From positions 1 to 49,632 of the forward strand of contig JAFWAX010000048.1 in assembly GCA_017507385.1 (NCBI GenBank): a stretch of DNA of 49,632 nt, read 5' to 3'. Numbering within the stretch: position 1 is the first letter of the stretch; the number at the start of each line of letters is the position of its first letter. The notes beneath the pieces were generated by a model. That model did not search any database, was not told the DNA's origin, and saw only the letters and a list, made by a program, of their open reading frames with translations. Shown here one piece after another: positions 15,994 through 24,339 of this stretch. A program made the position numbers and the translations under genes. Source of the DNA: Bacteroidaceae bacterium. GTDB taxonomy: Bacteria; Bacteroidota; Bacteroidia; Bacteroidales; Bacteroidaceae.

Positions 15994-17325
15994 ATGATTG
16001 ATTCAAGTATCTTGCAAGGTAAGAAAGCGGCGTATTTCACGCTGGGATGTAAGTTGAATTTTGCGGAGACAAGCACCGTGGCGCAGCAGTTGGCGAGCTA
16101 TGGTGTGCGAAAGGCGCAGAAGGGCGAAGTGGCTGATATCTGCGTGGTGAACACGTGCAGCGTGACGGAGGTGGCTGACCATAAGTGCCGGCAGGCGATT
16201 CATCGTTTGGTGAAGGCGCATCCGGGTGCTTTTGTGGTGGTGACAGGGTGCTATGCGCAGCTGAAGCCGAATGAAATCATTCAGACGGAAGGGGTGCATC
16301 TGGTGCTGGGCAGCGAGGAGAAGGCGCGCATCATTCCTGCCATTCTTGAGGGCATGACAGGAGCGCACACGGTGAAGACGGCTGACATCAAGAGTTTTGC
16401 GCCGAGCTGCTCTCGCGGTGACCGCACTCGTTACTTCCTCAAGGTGCAGGATGGCTGCAACTACTACTGCACTTACTGCACCATACCGATTGCGCGCGGA
16501 CGAAGCCGCAACGGCAGCATCGCCTCGCTGGTGCAGCAGGCAGAGCAGGTGGCGTGTGAGGGAGGCAAGGAGATTGTCATCACGGGTGTGAACATTGGCG
16601 ACTTCGGACGCTCTACCGGGGAGTCCTTCTTCGACCTGGTGAAGGCATTGGACAAGGTGGAGGGCATCGAGAGGTACCGCATCTCGAGCATCGAACCGAA
16701 TCTGCTGACAGACGAAATCATCGAGTACTGTGCGCAGTCGAGGGCGTTCATGCCGCATTTCCATATCCCCTTGCAAAGCGGATGTGACGAGGTGCTGAGG
16801 CTGATGCACCGCAAGTATGATACGGCGCTCTTCCGCCACAAGATAGAGAAGATTCGCGAGGTGATGCCTGATGCTTTCATTGGCGTGGATGTCATCGTCG
16901 GCACTCGTGGCGAGACGGCAGACTACTTTCAGCAGGCATACGACTTCATGGAGAGCGTGGATGTGTCGCAGTACCACGTCTTCTCCTACTCGGAGCGTGC
17001 CGGCACCAAGGCGCTGGAGATACCTCATGCTGTCACTCCGCAGGAGAAGCATGAGCGCAGTCAGCGAGTGCTGGACCTCTCGGCACAGAAGACACGCGAC
17101 TTCTACAGCCGCTTCATCGGCACCGCACGTCCTGTCCTGTTTGAGCACGCCTCGCCTCGGAAGCCTGTCATGCATGGCTTTACCGACAACTACATCCGTG
17201 TGGAAGTGCCCAATCAGCAGTCGCTGGACAACCTGATTGCCACCGTGGAGCTTGGAGCCTTCAACGAGGGAGGCGACGCCTTGGTTGGTGGTGCCATTAA
17301 GGCGAAGATGGACGGCGTGCTGTAA
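15994..17325 (+). CDS. mtaB: tRNA ms2t6A37 methylthiotransferase
   Basis: This radical-SAM enzyme adds a methylthio group to N6-threonylcarbamoyladenosine 37 of ANN-decoding tRNAs. The 443-residue protein has an N-terminal UPF0004 domain with cluster cysteines in TLGCKLN, NTCSV and TGCYAQ. A radical-SAM core follows with CNYYCTYC near residue 155, then a C-terminal TRAM-type region. The order and length match MtaB. It stands alone between the restriction pair and the GH43 gene; no promoter is clearly visible in the 89-nt gap. Confidence 0.92.
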   Translation: MIDSSILQGKKAAYFTLGCKLNFAETSTVAQQLASYGVRKAQKGEVADICVVNTCSVTEVADHKCRQAIHRLVKAHPGAFVVVTGCYAQLKPNEIIQTEGVHLVLGSEEKARIIPAILEGMTGAHTVKTADIKSFAPSCSRGDRTRYFLKVQDGCNYYCTYCTIPIARGRSRNGSIASLVQQAEQVACEGGKEIVITGVNIGDFGRSTGESFFDLVKALDKVEGIERYRISSIEPNLLTDEIIEYCAQSRAFMPHFHIPLQSGCDEVLRLMHRKYDTALFRHKIEKIREVMPDAFIGVDVIVGTRGETADYFQQAYDFMESVDVSQYHVFSYSERAGTKALEIPHAVTPQEKHERSQRVLDLSAQKTRDFYSRFIGTARPVLFEHASPRKPVMHGFTDNYIRVEVPNQQSLDNLIATVELGAFNEGGDALVGGAIKAKMDGVL

Positions 17326-17393
17326 GGAGTGCGCAGAAACCCTCAGGAATGTTGCAAGCATATTTATATCGTAAAACCAATAAAGAGAATACA

Positions 17394-18380
17394 ATGAAAA
17401 AGATTACTGTTCTAACAAGCCTTTTCATGTGTCTGGCCATAGGATTGCAGGCACAGATTCGAGTACCAAGCGCTACCTATACGCCTGACCCTGCTCCTGT
17501 GGTGAGCGGAGAGACGCTCTATGTCTTCACTGGTCACGACCTCGACACTGCCACCTACTTCCGTATGCCCGACTGGCAGGTTTTCTCCACCAAGGACATG
17601 AAGCACTGGGAGAACCACGGCATCGTCCTCTCTACAGCCACATTCAAGTGGGCTAAGCAAGGCGACAATGCGTGGGCAAGTCAGGCAATCGAGCGCAATG
17701 GCAAGTGGTATTGGTATGTGTCTGCCGAGGATACGGTTGCTCACTTGCACGGCATCGGTGTGGCTGTAGCCGACCGTCCAGAAGGACCTTGGGTTGACCC
17801 CATCGGTCGTCCGCTCATCCCAGGCAACTGGGGGTATATCGACCCGACCGTCTTTATCGACGACGACGGACAAGCCTACCTCTTCTGGGGCAACAACGGC
17901 TGCTGGTATGCCAAGTTGAACGAGGACATGGTGAGCATTGACACCTCGTTTGGCGACAACGGCATTCGCGACATGCGTCCCATGCTTGACGATGAGGCGC
18001 AGTTCGGACCTCGCCGCATGAAGCACGACTATCAGGTGGGCAAGAAGGTCATGAAGACGAACTTCGAGGAGGCTCCTTGGATTTATAAGATTGGCGACAC
18101 CTACTATCTGGAGTATGCAGCTGGCGGTGTGCCAGAGCATTGGGCTTACTCCACGGCCAAGAGCATCCATGGTCCGTGGACTTATCGGGGACGTATCACA
18201 GACGAGTCGCCAGGTTCGTTCACCATCCATGGCGGCACTATCGACTTCCGCGGCAAGTCCTACCTCTTCTACCATGACGGCATCCCCTCGGGCGGCAATG
18301 GCTTCCGCCGCTCCACTGTCATCCGCGAGTTCAAGCGCGGTGAGGATGGCAGCATCCCAAAGATAAACATCAAGGAGTAG
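17394..18380 (+). CDS. Exported glycoside hydrolase family 43 enzyme
   Basis: It probably removes arabinose or xylose residues from plant polysaccharides in the periplasm or outside the cell. The 328-residue protein begins with a signal peptide ending near LQAQ, so the ATG at 17394 is the start. The five-bladed GH43 fold shows its three acids in context: DPAPVV near residue 32 (general base), IDPTVFIDDDG near 148 (pKa modulator) and EEAPWIY near 224 (acid). There is no linked SusC/SusD or binding module, so it stands outside a classical polysaccharide locus. Exact substrate unknown. Confidence 0.88.
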   Translation: MKKITVLTSLFMCLAIGLQAQIRVPSATYTPDPAPVVSGETLYVFTGHDLDTATYFRMPDWQVFSTKDMKHWENHGIVLSTATFKWAKQGDNAWASQAIERNGKWYWYVSAEDTVAHLHGIGVAVADRPEGPWVDPIGRPLIPGNWGYIDPTVFIDDDGQAYLFWGNNGCWYAKLNEDMVSIDTSFGDNGIRDMRPMLDDEAQFGPRRMKHDYQVGKKVMKTNFEEAPWIYKIGDTYYLEYAAGGVPEHWAYSTAKSIHGPWTYRGRITDESPGSFTIHGGTIDFRGKSYLFYHDGIPSGGNGFRRSTVIREFKRGEDGSIPKINIKE

Positions 18381-18381
18381 C

Positions 18382-18409
18382 GTTGTCCGTCCTGTGCAGG
18401 GCGGACAAC
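18382..18409. terminator. Hairpin after the GH43 gene
   Basis: GTTGTCCG (18382-18389) pairs with CGGACAAC (18402-18409), with CCTG/CAGG pairing inside. It has no T-run, so termination is uncertain. The right arm is also the first unit of the heptamer array. Confidence 0.4.
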
Positions 18410-18450
18410 AGACAACAGACAACGGACAACGGACAACGGACAACAGATAA
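18402..18450 (+). repeat. Heptamer array (CGGACAA/CAGACAA x7) in a gene leader
   Basis: Seven tandem 7-nt units run directly up to the ATG of the glycosyltransferase (18452), occupying the region where a ribosome would bind. Units are CGGACAA or CAGACAA, the last being CAGATAA. The same unit occurs inside the coding region at 18820 and on the opposite strand at 29966. Confidence 0.85.
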
Positions 18451-18451
18451 A

Positions 18452-19519
18452 ATGAAGAAACTGGCTATTGTCATATTGAACTGGAATGGCGCCAAGATGC
18501 TGCGCCGCTATTTGCCCACCGTGCTGGAAAACAGCGTTGGCGATGTGATTGTGGCAGACAATGCCTCCATCGATGGCTCGGTGAGCATGCTCTTGCAGGA
18601 ATTTCCTCAAGTGCAGAACATTGTGCTCGAGCAGAACTTCGGCTTTGCCGATGGCTACAACCGCGCCTTGGCACAGCTATCGGGCTATGAGTACTATCTG
18701 CTGCTCAACTCTGATGTGGAGATACGGCAGAAAGACTGGAATGTGCCCATGATTCAGTATATGGACACCCATCCCGAGTGCGCTGCCTGCCAGCCAAAGC
18801 TCCTTGCGTTGAGGGATGACGGACAACAGACAACGGATGACGGACGACGGGCGACGGAAAAGTTTGAGTATGCAGGTGCGGCAGGAGGCTATATGGACAA
18901 GTTCGGCTATCCCTTCTGCCGAGGGCGCGCGTTCGACACCATTGAGAACGACGAGGGACAGTACGACGAGATAGTCCCCCTCATGTGGGGCACGGGAGCG
19001 GCGCTGATGGTGCGTGCTTCTGACTGGCGCGAGAGCGGGGGGCTTGACGGCACCTTCTTCGCCCACATGGAAGAGATAGACCTGTGCTGGCGACTGCGCA
19101 CCATGGGCAAGTCCATCGTGTGCGTGTCCCAGAGCACCGCCTACCACCTCGGAGGCGCCACGCTCCATCAGGGCAATCCGCGCAAGACCTTCCTCAACTT
19201 CCGCAACAACCTGCTCATGCTCTACAAGAACCTGCCCGACAGCGAGCTTACCTACGTCATGCGCGTGCGCTGCATCCTCGACCACCTTGCTGCCCTCCAG
19301 TTCCTGCTCAAAGGCGACTTCCAGAACTTCTCCGCCGTGCTGCAGGCGCGACGCGAGTTCAAGCAGATACGCCACGACTACGACCGCGGCAGGCGGCACG
19401 TGCAGCAGCTGCGCACTAGCGAGCGAGTGCCTCAGCGCATGGAGTTCATGCTCCTGTGGCAGTACTATGTGAAAGGAAAGAAAACCTTTTCCGCATTGAT
19501 GAAAGGAGAGAACGAATGA
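18452..19519 (+). CDS. Family-2 glycosyltransferase with an in-frame repeat insertion
   Basis: This cytosolic or membrane-associated glycosyltransferase is of the rhamnosyltransferase-like GT2 type. The 355-residue protein has the opening VILNWNGAKML, DNASIDGS, the NSDVEI metal-binding motif, then FEYAGAAGGYMDKFGYP and the late EEIDLCWR catalytic motif. Fourteen codons at 18820-18861 derive from a heptamer repeat and lie between QPKLLAL and FEYAGA, a loop where relatives normally have little. Its stop overlaps the next start as ATGA, implying translational coupling to the membrane-tethered regulator. Acceptor and donor are unknown. Confidence 0.88.
   Translation: MKKLAIVILNWNGAKMLRRYLPTVLENSVGDVIVADNASIDGSVSMLLQEFPQVQNIVLEQNFGFADGYNRALAQLSGYEYYLLLNSDVEIRQKDWNVPMIQYMDTHPECAACQPKLLALRDDGQQTTDDGRRATEKFEYAGAAGGYMDKFGYPFCRGRAFDTIENDEGQYDEIVPLMWGTGAALMVRASDWRESGGLDGTFFAHMEEIDLCWRLRTMGKSIVCVSQSTAYHLGGATLHQGNPRKTFLNFRNNLLMLYKNLPDSELTYVMRVRCILDHLAALQFLLKGDFQNFSAVLQARREFKQIRHDYDRGRRHVQQLRTSERVPQRMEFMLLWQYYVKGKKTFSALMKGENE
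18820..18861 (+). repeat. Heptamer repeat inside the glycosyltransferase gene
   Basis: Six 7-nt units related to CGGACAA (42 nt, a multiple of three) encode a polar stretch GQQTTDDGRRATEK without breaking the frame. The units nearest the 5' side are exact copies of those in the leader; the later ones have diverged. Confidence 0.75.
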
Positions 19520-20532
19520 GACCATTCATGCTGGCAGCCCTTTCGATGCTCCTGCTGAGGGCGTTCGCTCTCCCCGCCCATCCAGAGAGAGGAGCTGAAG
19601 GCACCTTCTCTGTCTTTGGCGCTTGGATGATGGTGAGCGAGATTGCCCCCGACGGCAAGGAGTCCCCATCGATATACACGCAGTACACCCGCTGCAAAAT
19701 CTACGACCCCGACAGCACCTACTACTCAGTGCAGCTCCATGCCGTAGGCGACGAGATGATGATGATTGCCCACGAGATGGGACGCTACCGCCTCAACGAC
19801 TCCGTCTATATAGAGAATGGACGCGAGATGCCCTTTGAGTGGGTGAACGACACCACCTTCATCACCACTTTCCAAGGCTATAAAGAAACTATGGTGCGCT
19901 CCTCCACCATCACCACCGAGCGCATGGAAGAGATACGCGAGCTGGTCAGGAAATACCCCGACAGCGCCAACTCGCCCGTCAAGCACTTCGTCTTCTCCAC
20001 CACCGAACGGCAGCTGAAGCAGACAAACCGCTTCTTCCTATACATTATTATAGGCATGGGCATCCTCGCTGTCGGCGTGGCAGTCTATGTCCATCGCCTG
20101 CGGCAGCGCAAGCGCGAGGTGGAGCGCAAGCTGGCAGAGATAGAAGAAGAGCGTACCCTGCGTCCCGAAGTGGTGGCGGACGCCATGAAGCTGGTGGAAA
20201 GCGAGTTCTTCCAGTCTGACTATTACATCGCCCTGCGCCAGCGCATCGAACAGGGCGGCAACATCAAGCCCTCCGAGTGGAAAGAGCTGGAGCAGCAGCT
20301 CAAAGCCGTCTATCCCCGATTCGGCAGCAGCCTCTACGGACTCTACAATCTCTCGCCCACCGAGTACCAGCTCTGCCTCCTGCTCAAGATTCGCACCGCT
20401 CCTGCCGAGATAGCCACCGTGCTCAACAAGGACAAGAGCACCATCAGCAGCATCCGCAAGCGGCTCTACAAGAAAGTTTTCGGCAAGGAAGGGACAGGAA
20501 AGGACTGGGATGAGTTCATTCTTTCACTTTAA
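19516..20532 (+). CDS. Membrane-tethered helix-turn-helix regulator with exported sensor domain
   Basis: The 338-residue protein has an N-terminal signal or anchor segment, and an exported domain (about residues 30-165) with short beta-strand-like, lipocalin-like blocks (FGAWMMVSEI, YYSVQLHAVGDEM, FEWVNDTTFITTF). A transmembrane helix follows (about 175-195), then a charged coiled coil, and a C-terminal LuxR-type HTH region (LSPTEYQLCLLLKI ... IATVLNKDKSTISSIRKRL). It could sense an envelope ligand and bind DNA without a phosphorelay. The ATGA overlap with the glycosyltransferase couples the two. The sensor-domain family is a guess; architecture and HTH are clear. Confidence 0.75.
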   Translation: MRPFMLAALSMLLLRAFALPAHPERGAEGTFSVFGAWMMVSEIAPDGKESPSIYTQYTRCKIYDPDSTYYSVQLHAVGDEMMMIAHEMGRYRLNDSVYIENGREMPFEWVNDTTFITTFQGYKETMVRSSTITTERMEEIRELVRKYPDSANSPVKHFVFSTTERQLKQTNRFFLYIIIGMGILAVGVAVYVHRLRQRKREVERKLAEIEEERTLRPEVVADAMKLVESEFFQSDYYIALRQRIEQGGNIKPSEWKELEQQLKAVYPRFGSSLYGLYNLSPTEYQLCLLLKIRTAPAEIATVLNKDKSTISSIRKRLYKKVFGKEGTGKDWDEFILSL

Positions 20533-20564
20533 CGGCTGACAGGCTGACAATGAATCTATTGCAT

Positions 20565-20598
20565 GGAGTTTGCAAACTATTTGCAAACTCCTTTTTTT
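20565..20598 (+). terminator. Strong intrinsic terminator after the HTH regulator
   Basis: A 12-bp perfect stem, GGAGTTTGCAAA (20565-20576) with TTTGCAAACTCC (20580-20591), is followed by seven T residues. Confidence 0.88.
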
Positions 20599-20639
20599 GT
20601 ATCCTCAAGCAAAAGCCAACTATTTGCCAACTTCGTTTC

Positions 20640-20670
20640 TTTGCGAGAAAAAGCAGATTTCGTACTTTTG
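20640..20670 (+). promoter_or_regulatory. Promoter of the exported thioredoxin cluster
   Basis: TTTG (20640-20643), 19 nt, then TACTTTTG (20663-20670) is a full Bacteroidetes promoter, 33 nt before the first thioredoxin start. Confidence 0.75.
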
Positions 20671-20702
20671 CAGACGAAAAGACAAACCTAAAACCTGAAA
20701 AG

Positions 20703-21785
20703 ATGAAAAAGATTCTCTTTTTATTCGTCTTGTTGCTGGCTGTGTCGGCACAGGCACAAGAGCCAGCCAAGGCTCAGCAAGTGAAGTACACCGTCAAGGG
20801 TGTGAGCAAGGAAAATGGCAAGATGGTCTATCTGGAAGACAAGTTGACCTCCAAACTGGTGGACAGCGTCACCGTAGCCCAAGGAAAGTTCGTGTTCAAA
20901 GGTCAGGCAGACAAGGATGCCATCTTTGCCATCACGTTCGACCCGAAAGACTGGCAGAGTTGGCACACCCTGTTCTTCAATGACGGCAAAACCATCAGCG
21001 TCAACATGAACGACAGCACACTGAAAGGTTCGCCGCTGAACGAGCGGCTGGCCTACTATAATAAGGAAATTCTGGGTTTGCCCAGCAGTTATTATCCAGA
21101 GTATAAATATAAGATGACCAAGAAGATGTTTGAAGAGGAACGCGAGTCCCTTCTTCCTGCTGCACTCATCGTGGAAGGCCAGAGAACCTTTGGGTCGAAA
21201 GGACTGCTTCGCATGCTGGACGAGAAGCCAGCCTACGCCCAGCATCCAAAAGTCAAGCAATATGCGGAGGGGATAAAGAGGATGGCTACGGCCACAATTG
21301 CCGTCAGCTCAGGCAGGACAGACAAGCAGAAAGCCGCCGACAGGGATGCGAAAGCAGCCTTCATCGGCCAGCAGTTCACCGACTTCGAGATGGTGGACAC
21401 CTTGGGTAACACCCACAAAATCAGTGAATATGTTGGCAAAGGGCATTGGGTGCTTGTCGATTTCTGGGCTTCATGGTGTGGTCCCTGTCTTCGTGAGATG
21501 CCCAACGTGGTGGCGGCCTACGAGAAATACCACACAAAAGGACTTGACATCGTTGGCGTGTCCCTTGATGGAAACAGGATTCCGTGGGTGAAGGCCATCA
21601 TCAAGCAGAACATGCCGTGGGTGCATCTTTCTGATCTGAAGGGAAGGGAGTCGCTGGTCTCCAAAGTCTATAAAATTGACGCCATCCCCGACAACCTGCT
21701 CATCGACCCGCAAGGCAAAATCGTAGCTCGCGAACTGTATGGCGAGGCGCTGCACGAGAAACTGAAAGAAATCTTTGGAGAATAG
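20703..21785 (+). CDS. Exported TlpA-like thioredoxin with DUF4369 domain
   Basis: This is a periplasmic disulfide oxidoreductase of the TlpA/ResA type. The 360-residue protein has a signal peptide (cleavage near AQAQ), a beta-rich DUF4369-type domain (about 25-120), a helical linker, and a C-terminal thioredoxin domain with WCGPC near residue 260 and a cis-proline segment IDAIPDN. It starts a run of three unlike exported thioredoxin-fold genes. Such proteins in Bacteroidetes are common but their partners are mostly unknown; roles in cytochrome c maturation or envelope thiol repair are possible. Confidence 0.88.
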   Translation: MKKILFLFVLLLAVSAQAQEPAKAQQVKYTVKGVSKENGKMVYLEDKLTSKLVDSVTVAQGKFVFKGQADKDAIFAITFDPKDWQSWHTLFFNDGKTISVNMNDSTLKGSPLNERLAYYNKEILGLPSSYYPEYKYKMTKKMFEEERESLLPAALIVEGQRTFGSKGLLRMLDEKPAYAQHPKVKQYAEGIKRMATATIAVSSGRTDKQKAADRDAKAAFIGQQFTDFEMVDTLGNTHKISEYVGKGHWVLVDFWASWCGPCLREMPNVVAAYEKYHTKGLDIVGVSLDGNRIPWVKAIIKQNMPWVHLSDLKGRESLVSKVYKIDAIPDNLLIDPQGKIVARELYGEALHEKLKEIFGE

Positions 21786-21955
21786 AACGGCAATGCTCCG
21801 TGCCAGTGAAACGGAAATACATTAGATTCTCGTAAAGGAGTAGATTAGTAAAAAAAGAAGATTAGTTCAAACATGCGTGTACACACCCTCTCCATTCGCA
21901 GTGATGCGCGTGGAGATTATCCCAATAGTTACAAACCTTAAAAAGCATAGACAGA

Positions 21956-23014
21956 ATGAAAAGTTTGAGAAAGATAATGATGGGAGCGTTGTGCCTGAAC
22001 CTGCTGGCGTGTCAGCACACGTCGCAGACAAGAGACGTGCTCGAAGTCATCTTACCTACAGGCACAGAAGGCTTCGTAGAGGTCACCTTTGGCGAGCTGG
22101 CAGAGCGGGTTGATACGTTCCCTCTTGTGGACGGACGTTTGGTGATGGAAAAAGAAGGCTTGCCGGTGTCAGTCACTCTGAAGTATCTGAAAGAGCAGGA
22201 TGCCGACAGCACGGTGTGGCTGGCTGTGCAAGGAGCGCTGTCTCGATGGGGAAATGTCCCCTTAGGGCATGGATACACCCTGCTCACCTTCGATTCCTTG
22301 CCCTCGCCAGTCGCTGTGGGGACCATCGCCGATGAGTATGGTGACTTCGAAGCACTCGACGTCTTCTACAATAACCCGCAGCGCTTTCGGAGCGAGGCGT
22401 TTCTGCAGGCACATTCCCAAAGCCTGTGCGCGCTGAAGCTCATACCCCATTCATGGGATGCCGACACGTTGCAGAGGGTCTTGGAGTGTTTCTCTGCGTC
22501 TCTGCGCAATTCTCCGAAAGGGCAGGAACTGCAACGCCTCATAGCGTCGCGCAAGGAGCAGGGCGGTGTAGCCAAACTCTTCCCCATGTGGGATACGGCT
22601 GGTGTGGCTCATGGTTTTCAGGAGTGTCTTGACGGGAAGGACTATATGCTGCTGAACCTGTGGGCAAGCTGGTGCGGCCCCTGTCGTGCCGAGATACCCG
22701 AACTGATAGCATACGAGGAAGAATGTCGTGACCGTGTGGCATTTGTCAGCGTGACCATCGACGAAGACAGAGACGCTTGGCTGAAAGCGGTGGATGAACT
22801 GCCGAAATGCGCATGGGCAAACCTCTCCACGAAGTTTGATGGCAGCCCAGAAGGACGACCACGTCCCCCTCTCTTCAATAATGGCTTCGTTCCTTTCTTC
22901 TACATCCTCGACAGAGACGGAAACACCGTTTACAGTTCGTTGGAATGTGGGGGCGGAAAACCTTTGGACGATGCAAAAGAAAGACTCGAAGAACTGCTGG
23001 AAGTGCAGCAATAG
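21956..23014 (+). CDS. Thioredoxin-like lipoprotein (TlpA family)
   Basis: The 352-residue protein has a lipoprotein signal (LNLLAC lipobox, Cys near residue 19), so it is membrane-anchored in the envelope. A divergent N-terminal region of about 190 residues precedes the C-terminal thioredoxin domain with WASWCGPCRAEIPE near residue 240. It follows the first thioredoxin gene by 171 nt and precedes the third by 38 nt, suggesting shared expression. Substrate unknown. Confidence 0.85.
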   Translation: MKSLRKIMMGALCLNLLACQHTSQTRDVLEVILPTGTEGFVEVTFGELAERVDTFPLVDGRLVMEKEGLPVSVTLKYLKEQDADSTVWLAVQGALSRWGNVPLGHGYTLLTFDSLPSPVAVGTIADEYGDFEALDVFYNNPQRFRSEAFLQAHSQSLCALKLIPHSWDADTLQRVLECFSASLRNSPKGQELQRLIASRKEQGGVAKLFPMWDTAGVAHGFQECLDGKDYMLLNLWASWCGPCRAEIPELIAYEEECRDRVAFVSVTIDEDRDAWLKAVDELPKCAWANLSTKFDGSPEGRPRPPLFNNGFVPFFYILDRDGNTVYSSLECGGGKPLDDAKERLEELLEVQQ

Positions 23015-23052
23015 ATATTTTGTGTAAAAACCCAACTTAAACCTTTACAAGT

Positions 23053-23991
23053 ATGAAAAAGCTTTTAATGATTGTGGGTGTCTTCGTGTTGGCGCTGACC
23101 GCACAGGCACAGAAAAGAGTGATTGTGAATCCTGATTACGAGCAGCCAGAAGGAACTTTTCCAATGGAGCCTAAGCGTGTGGAGCTGACAGACACGGCAA
23201 CGGTGCTGCATCTGAGCATCGGCAGCGGATATTCGGGGTATGGCATTTCAAAGGTGTGGCTGAAAGCAGATGGTAAGCAGTATGCGTTGAAGAGTGGAAG
23301 GCGCATCAGCACGCAGGGATTTGGCATGCCTGCTTGTGAAAAGGATTTGGAACTCCCTGTTTACAACAAGGATGGTGAGTGTGTGGATACATGGGTAATC
23401 CCGAAAGAAGAACCGTTTGTGGACGGACAGATGTATGAGCATTCCAGTGCGGCAGACTCGCTGGTGCTCATCTTCGAGCCGCTTCCCGACCATGTGGCTC
23501 AGTTTGATTTCTCTAACGACATCTTTAATATCAGTCTGGTTCAGACTGCGGAGGAAGCAAAAGAACCGAACCTCCTGCAGATGCCTGATGTGGAGCCAGA
23601 ACGGTTTCTTGAGGCTGTTGCCGCCATGTTCCCTGGCAAAGTGGTCTTCTTTGACTTGTGGGCTACATGGTGCGGACCTTGCAAGATGGGCATCAAAGCA
23701 ATGGCGCCGATGAAGGAGGAACTGAAGGATGAGGATGCCGTGTTTGTGTATCTGACCAATGAGTCGAGCGATGAAGTTCTCTGGAAGAAGCACATAGCCT
23801 CGATGAAAGGCTATCATTTGCGTATGCCTTCCGATTACTGGAACCAGCTCCCTTGTATCATTTCCTCCAGAGGCATTCCGCAGTATCACCTCTACAACAG
23901 GAAGGGTGAGAATGTTTTCAACATATTAGGATTCAGCGATGAGATGATACCGGCGTTCAAGGAGAATATACAGAAAGCGTTGGAACAGTGA
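23053..23991 (+). CDS. Exported thioredoxin-fold protein
   Basis: The 312-residue protein has a signal peptide (cleavage near TAQAQ), an unrecognised N-terminal half that is beta-rich, and a thioredoxin domain with WATWCGPCKMGIKA near residue 207 and a late GIPQYHLY cis-proline segment. It is the third exported thioredoxin in a row. The N-terminal halves of the three differ, suggesting specialised partners rather than simple duplication. Confidence 0.83.
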   Translation: MKKLLMIVGVFVLALTAQAQKRVIVNPDYEQPEGTFPMEPKRVELTDTATVLHLSIGSGYSGYGISKVWLKADGKQYALKSGRRISTQGFGMPACEKDLELPVYNKDGECVDTWVIPKEEPFVDGQMYEHSSAADSLVLIFEPLPDHVAQFDFSNDIFNISLVQTAEEAKEPNLLQMPDVEPERFLEAVAAMFPGKVVFFDLWATWCGPCKMGIKAMAPMKEELKDEDAVFVYLTNESSDEVLWKKHIASMKGYHLRMPSDYWNQLPCIISSRGIPQYHLYNRKGENVFNILGFSDEMIPAFKENIQKALEQ

Positions 23992-24004
23992 GGCCCTGGT
24001 GGAA

Positions 24005-24066
24005 CGTACCCCTCGGGTCCACCATACCGTACCCCTCGGGTCCTCCTCATCGTACCCCTCGGGTCC
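24005..24066 (+). repeat. Three 16-bp repeats with exact 23-bp period
   Basis: CGTACCCCTCGGGTCC occurs identically at 24005, 24028 and 24051, separated by unrelated 7-nt spacers. It starts just after the stop codon of the third thioredoxin gene. The same 16-mer occurs at 40133-40195. There is no cas gene and the spacers are too short for CRISPR. Confidence 0.88.
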
Positions 24067-24169
24067 GCTTTCTGTTTCTGAGGCACATTAGGATTGCTTT
24101 CCCCTCTCATCTGTACGATGTTGTAACAACTCAAGTTGATAGAAATTAGTTTTTAATAAACATGCATAC

Positions 24170-24207
24170 GCTCGCACTGTCCCTGATGATTGTGCGAGCC
24201 TTTTTGT
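24170..24207 (+). terminator. Intrinsic terminator before the propeller sensor gene
   Basis: GCTCGCAC (24170-24177) pairs with GTGCGAGC (24192-24199) and is followed by CTTTTTGTTT. It would end transcripts from the thioredoxin cluster. Apart from this, the repeat array and the promoter at 24281, the 348-nt gap shows nothing else. Confidence 0.72.
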
Positions 24208-24280
24208 TTGAGAGGTGCTTTTATGTAGGCACTTTTGCTTTTTCCCTGCCTGAAAGAGTGAAAGTTATGAAAAAAAGTTG

Positions 24281-24289
24281 TAATTTTGC
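24281..24289 (+). promoter_or_regulatory. Promoter -7 box of the propeller sensor gene
   Basis: TAATTTTGC matches TAnnTTTG and lies about 50 nt before the start; no clear TTTG at the expected distance. Confidence 0.5.
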
Positions 24290-24339
24290 AGCAAATTGCG
24301 GGTGCTCTTTGCGTGTGGCAGGGCTGAACGCTTGATACT

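Noticed and set aside
16003-17394. Minus-strand open frame of 463 codons opposite mtaB
   Set aside because: Antisense shadow of MtaB, whose catalytic motifs are complete; composition is typical of a shadow frame.
24005-24066. Possible mini-CRISPR array
   Set aside because: Spacers are only 7 nt, no cas gene is present and one copy at the second locus is inverted.
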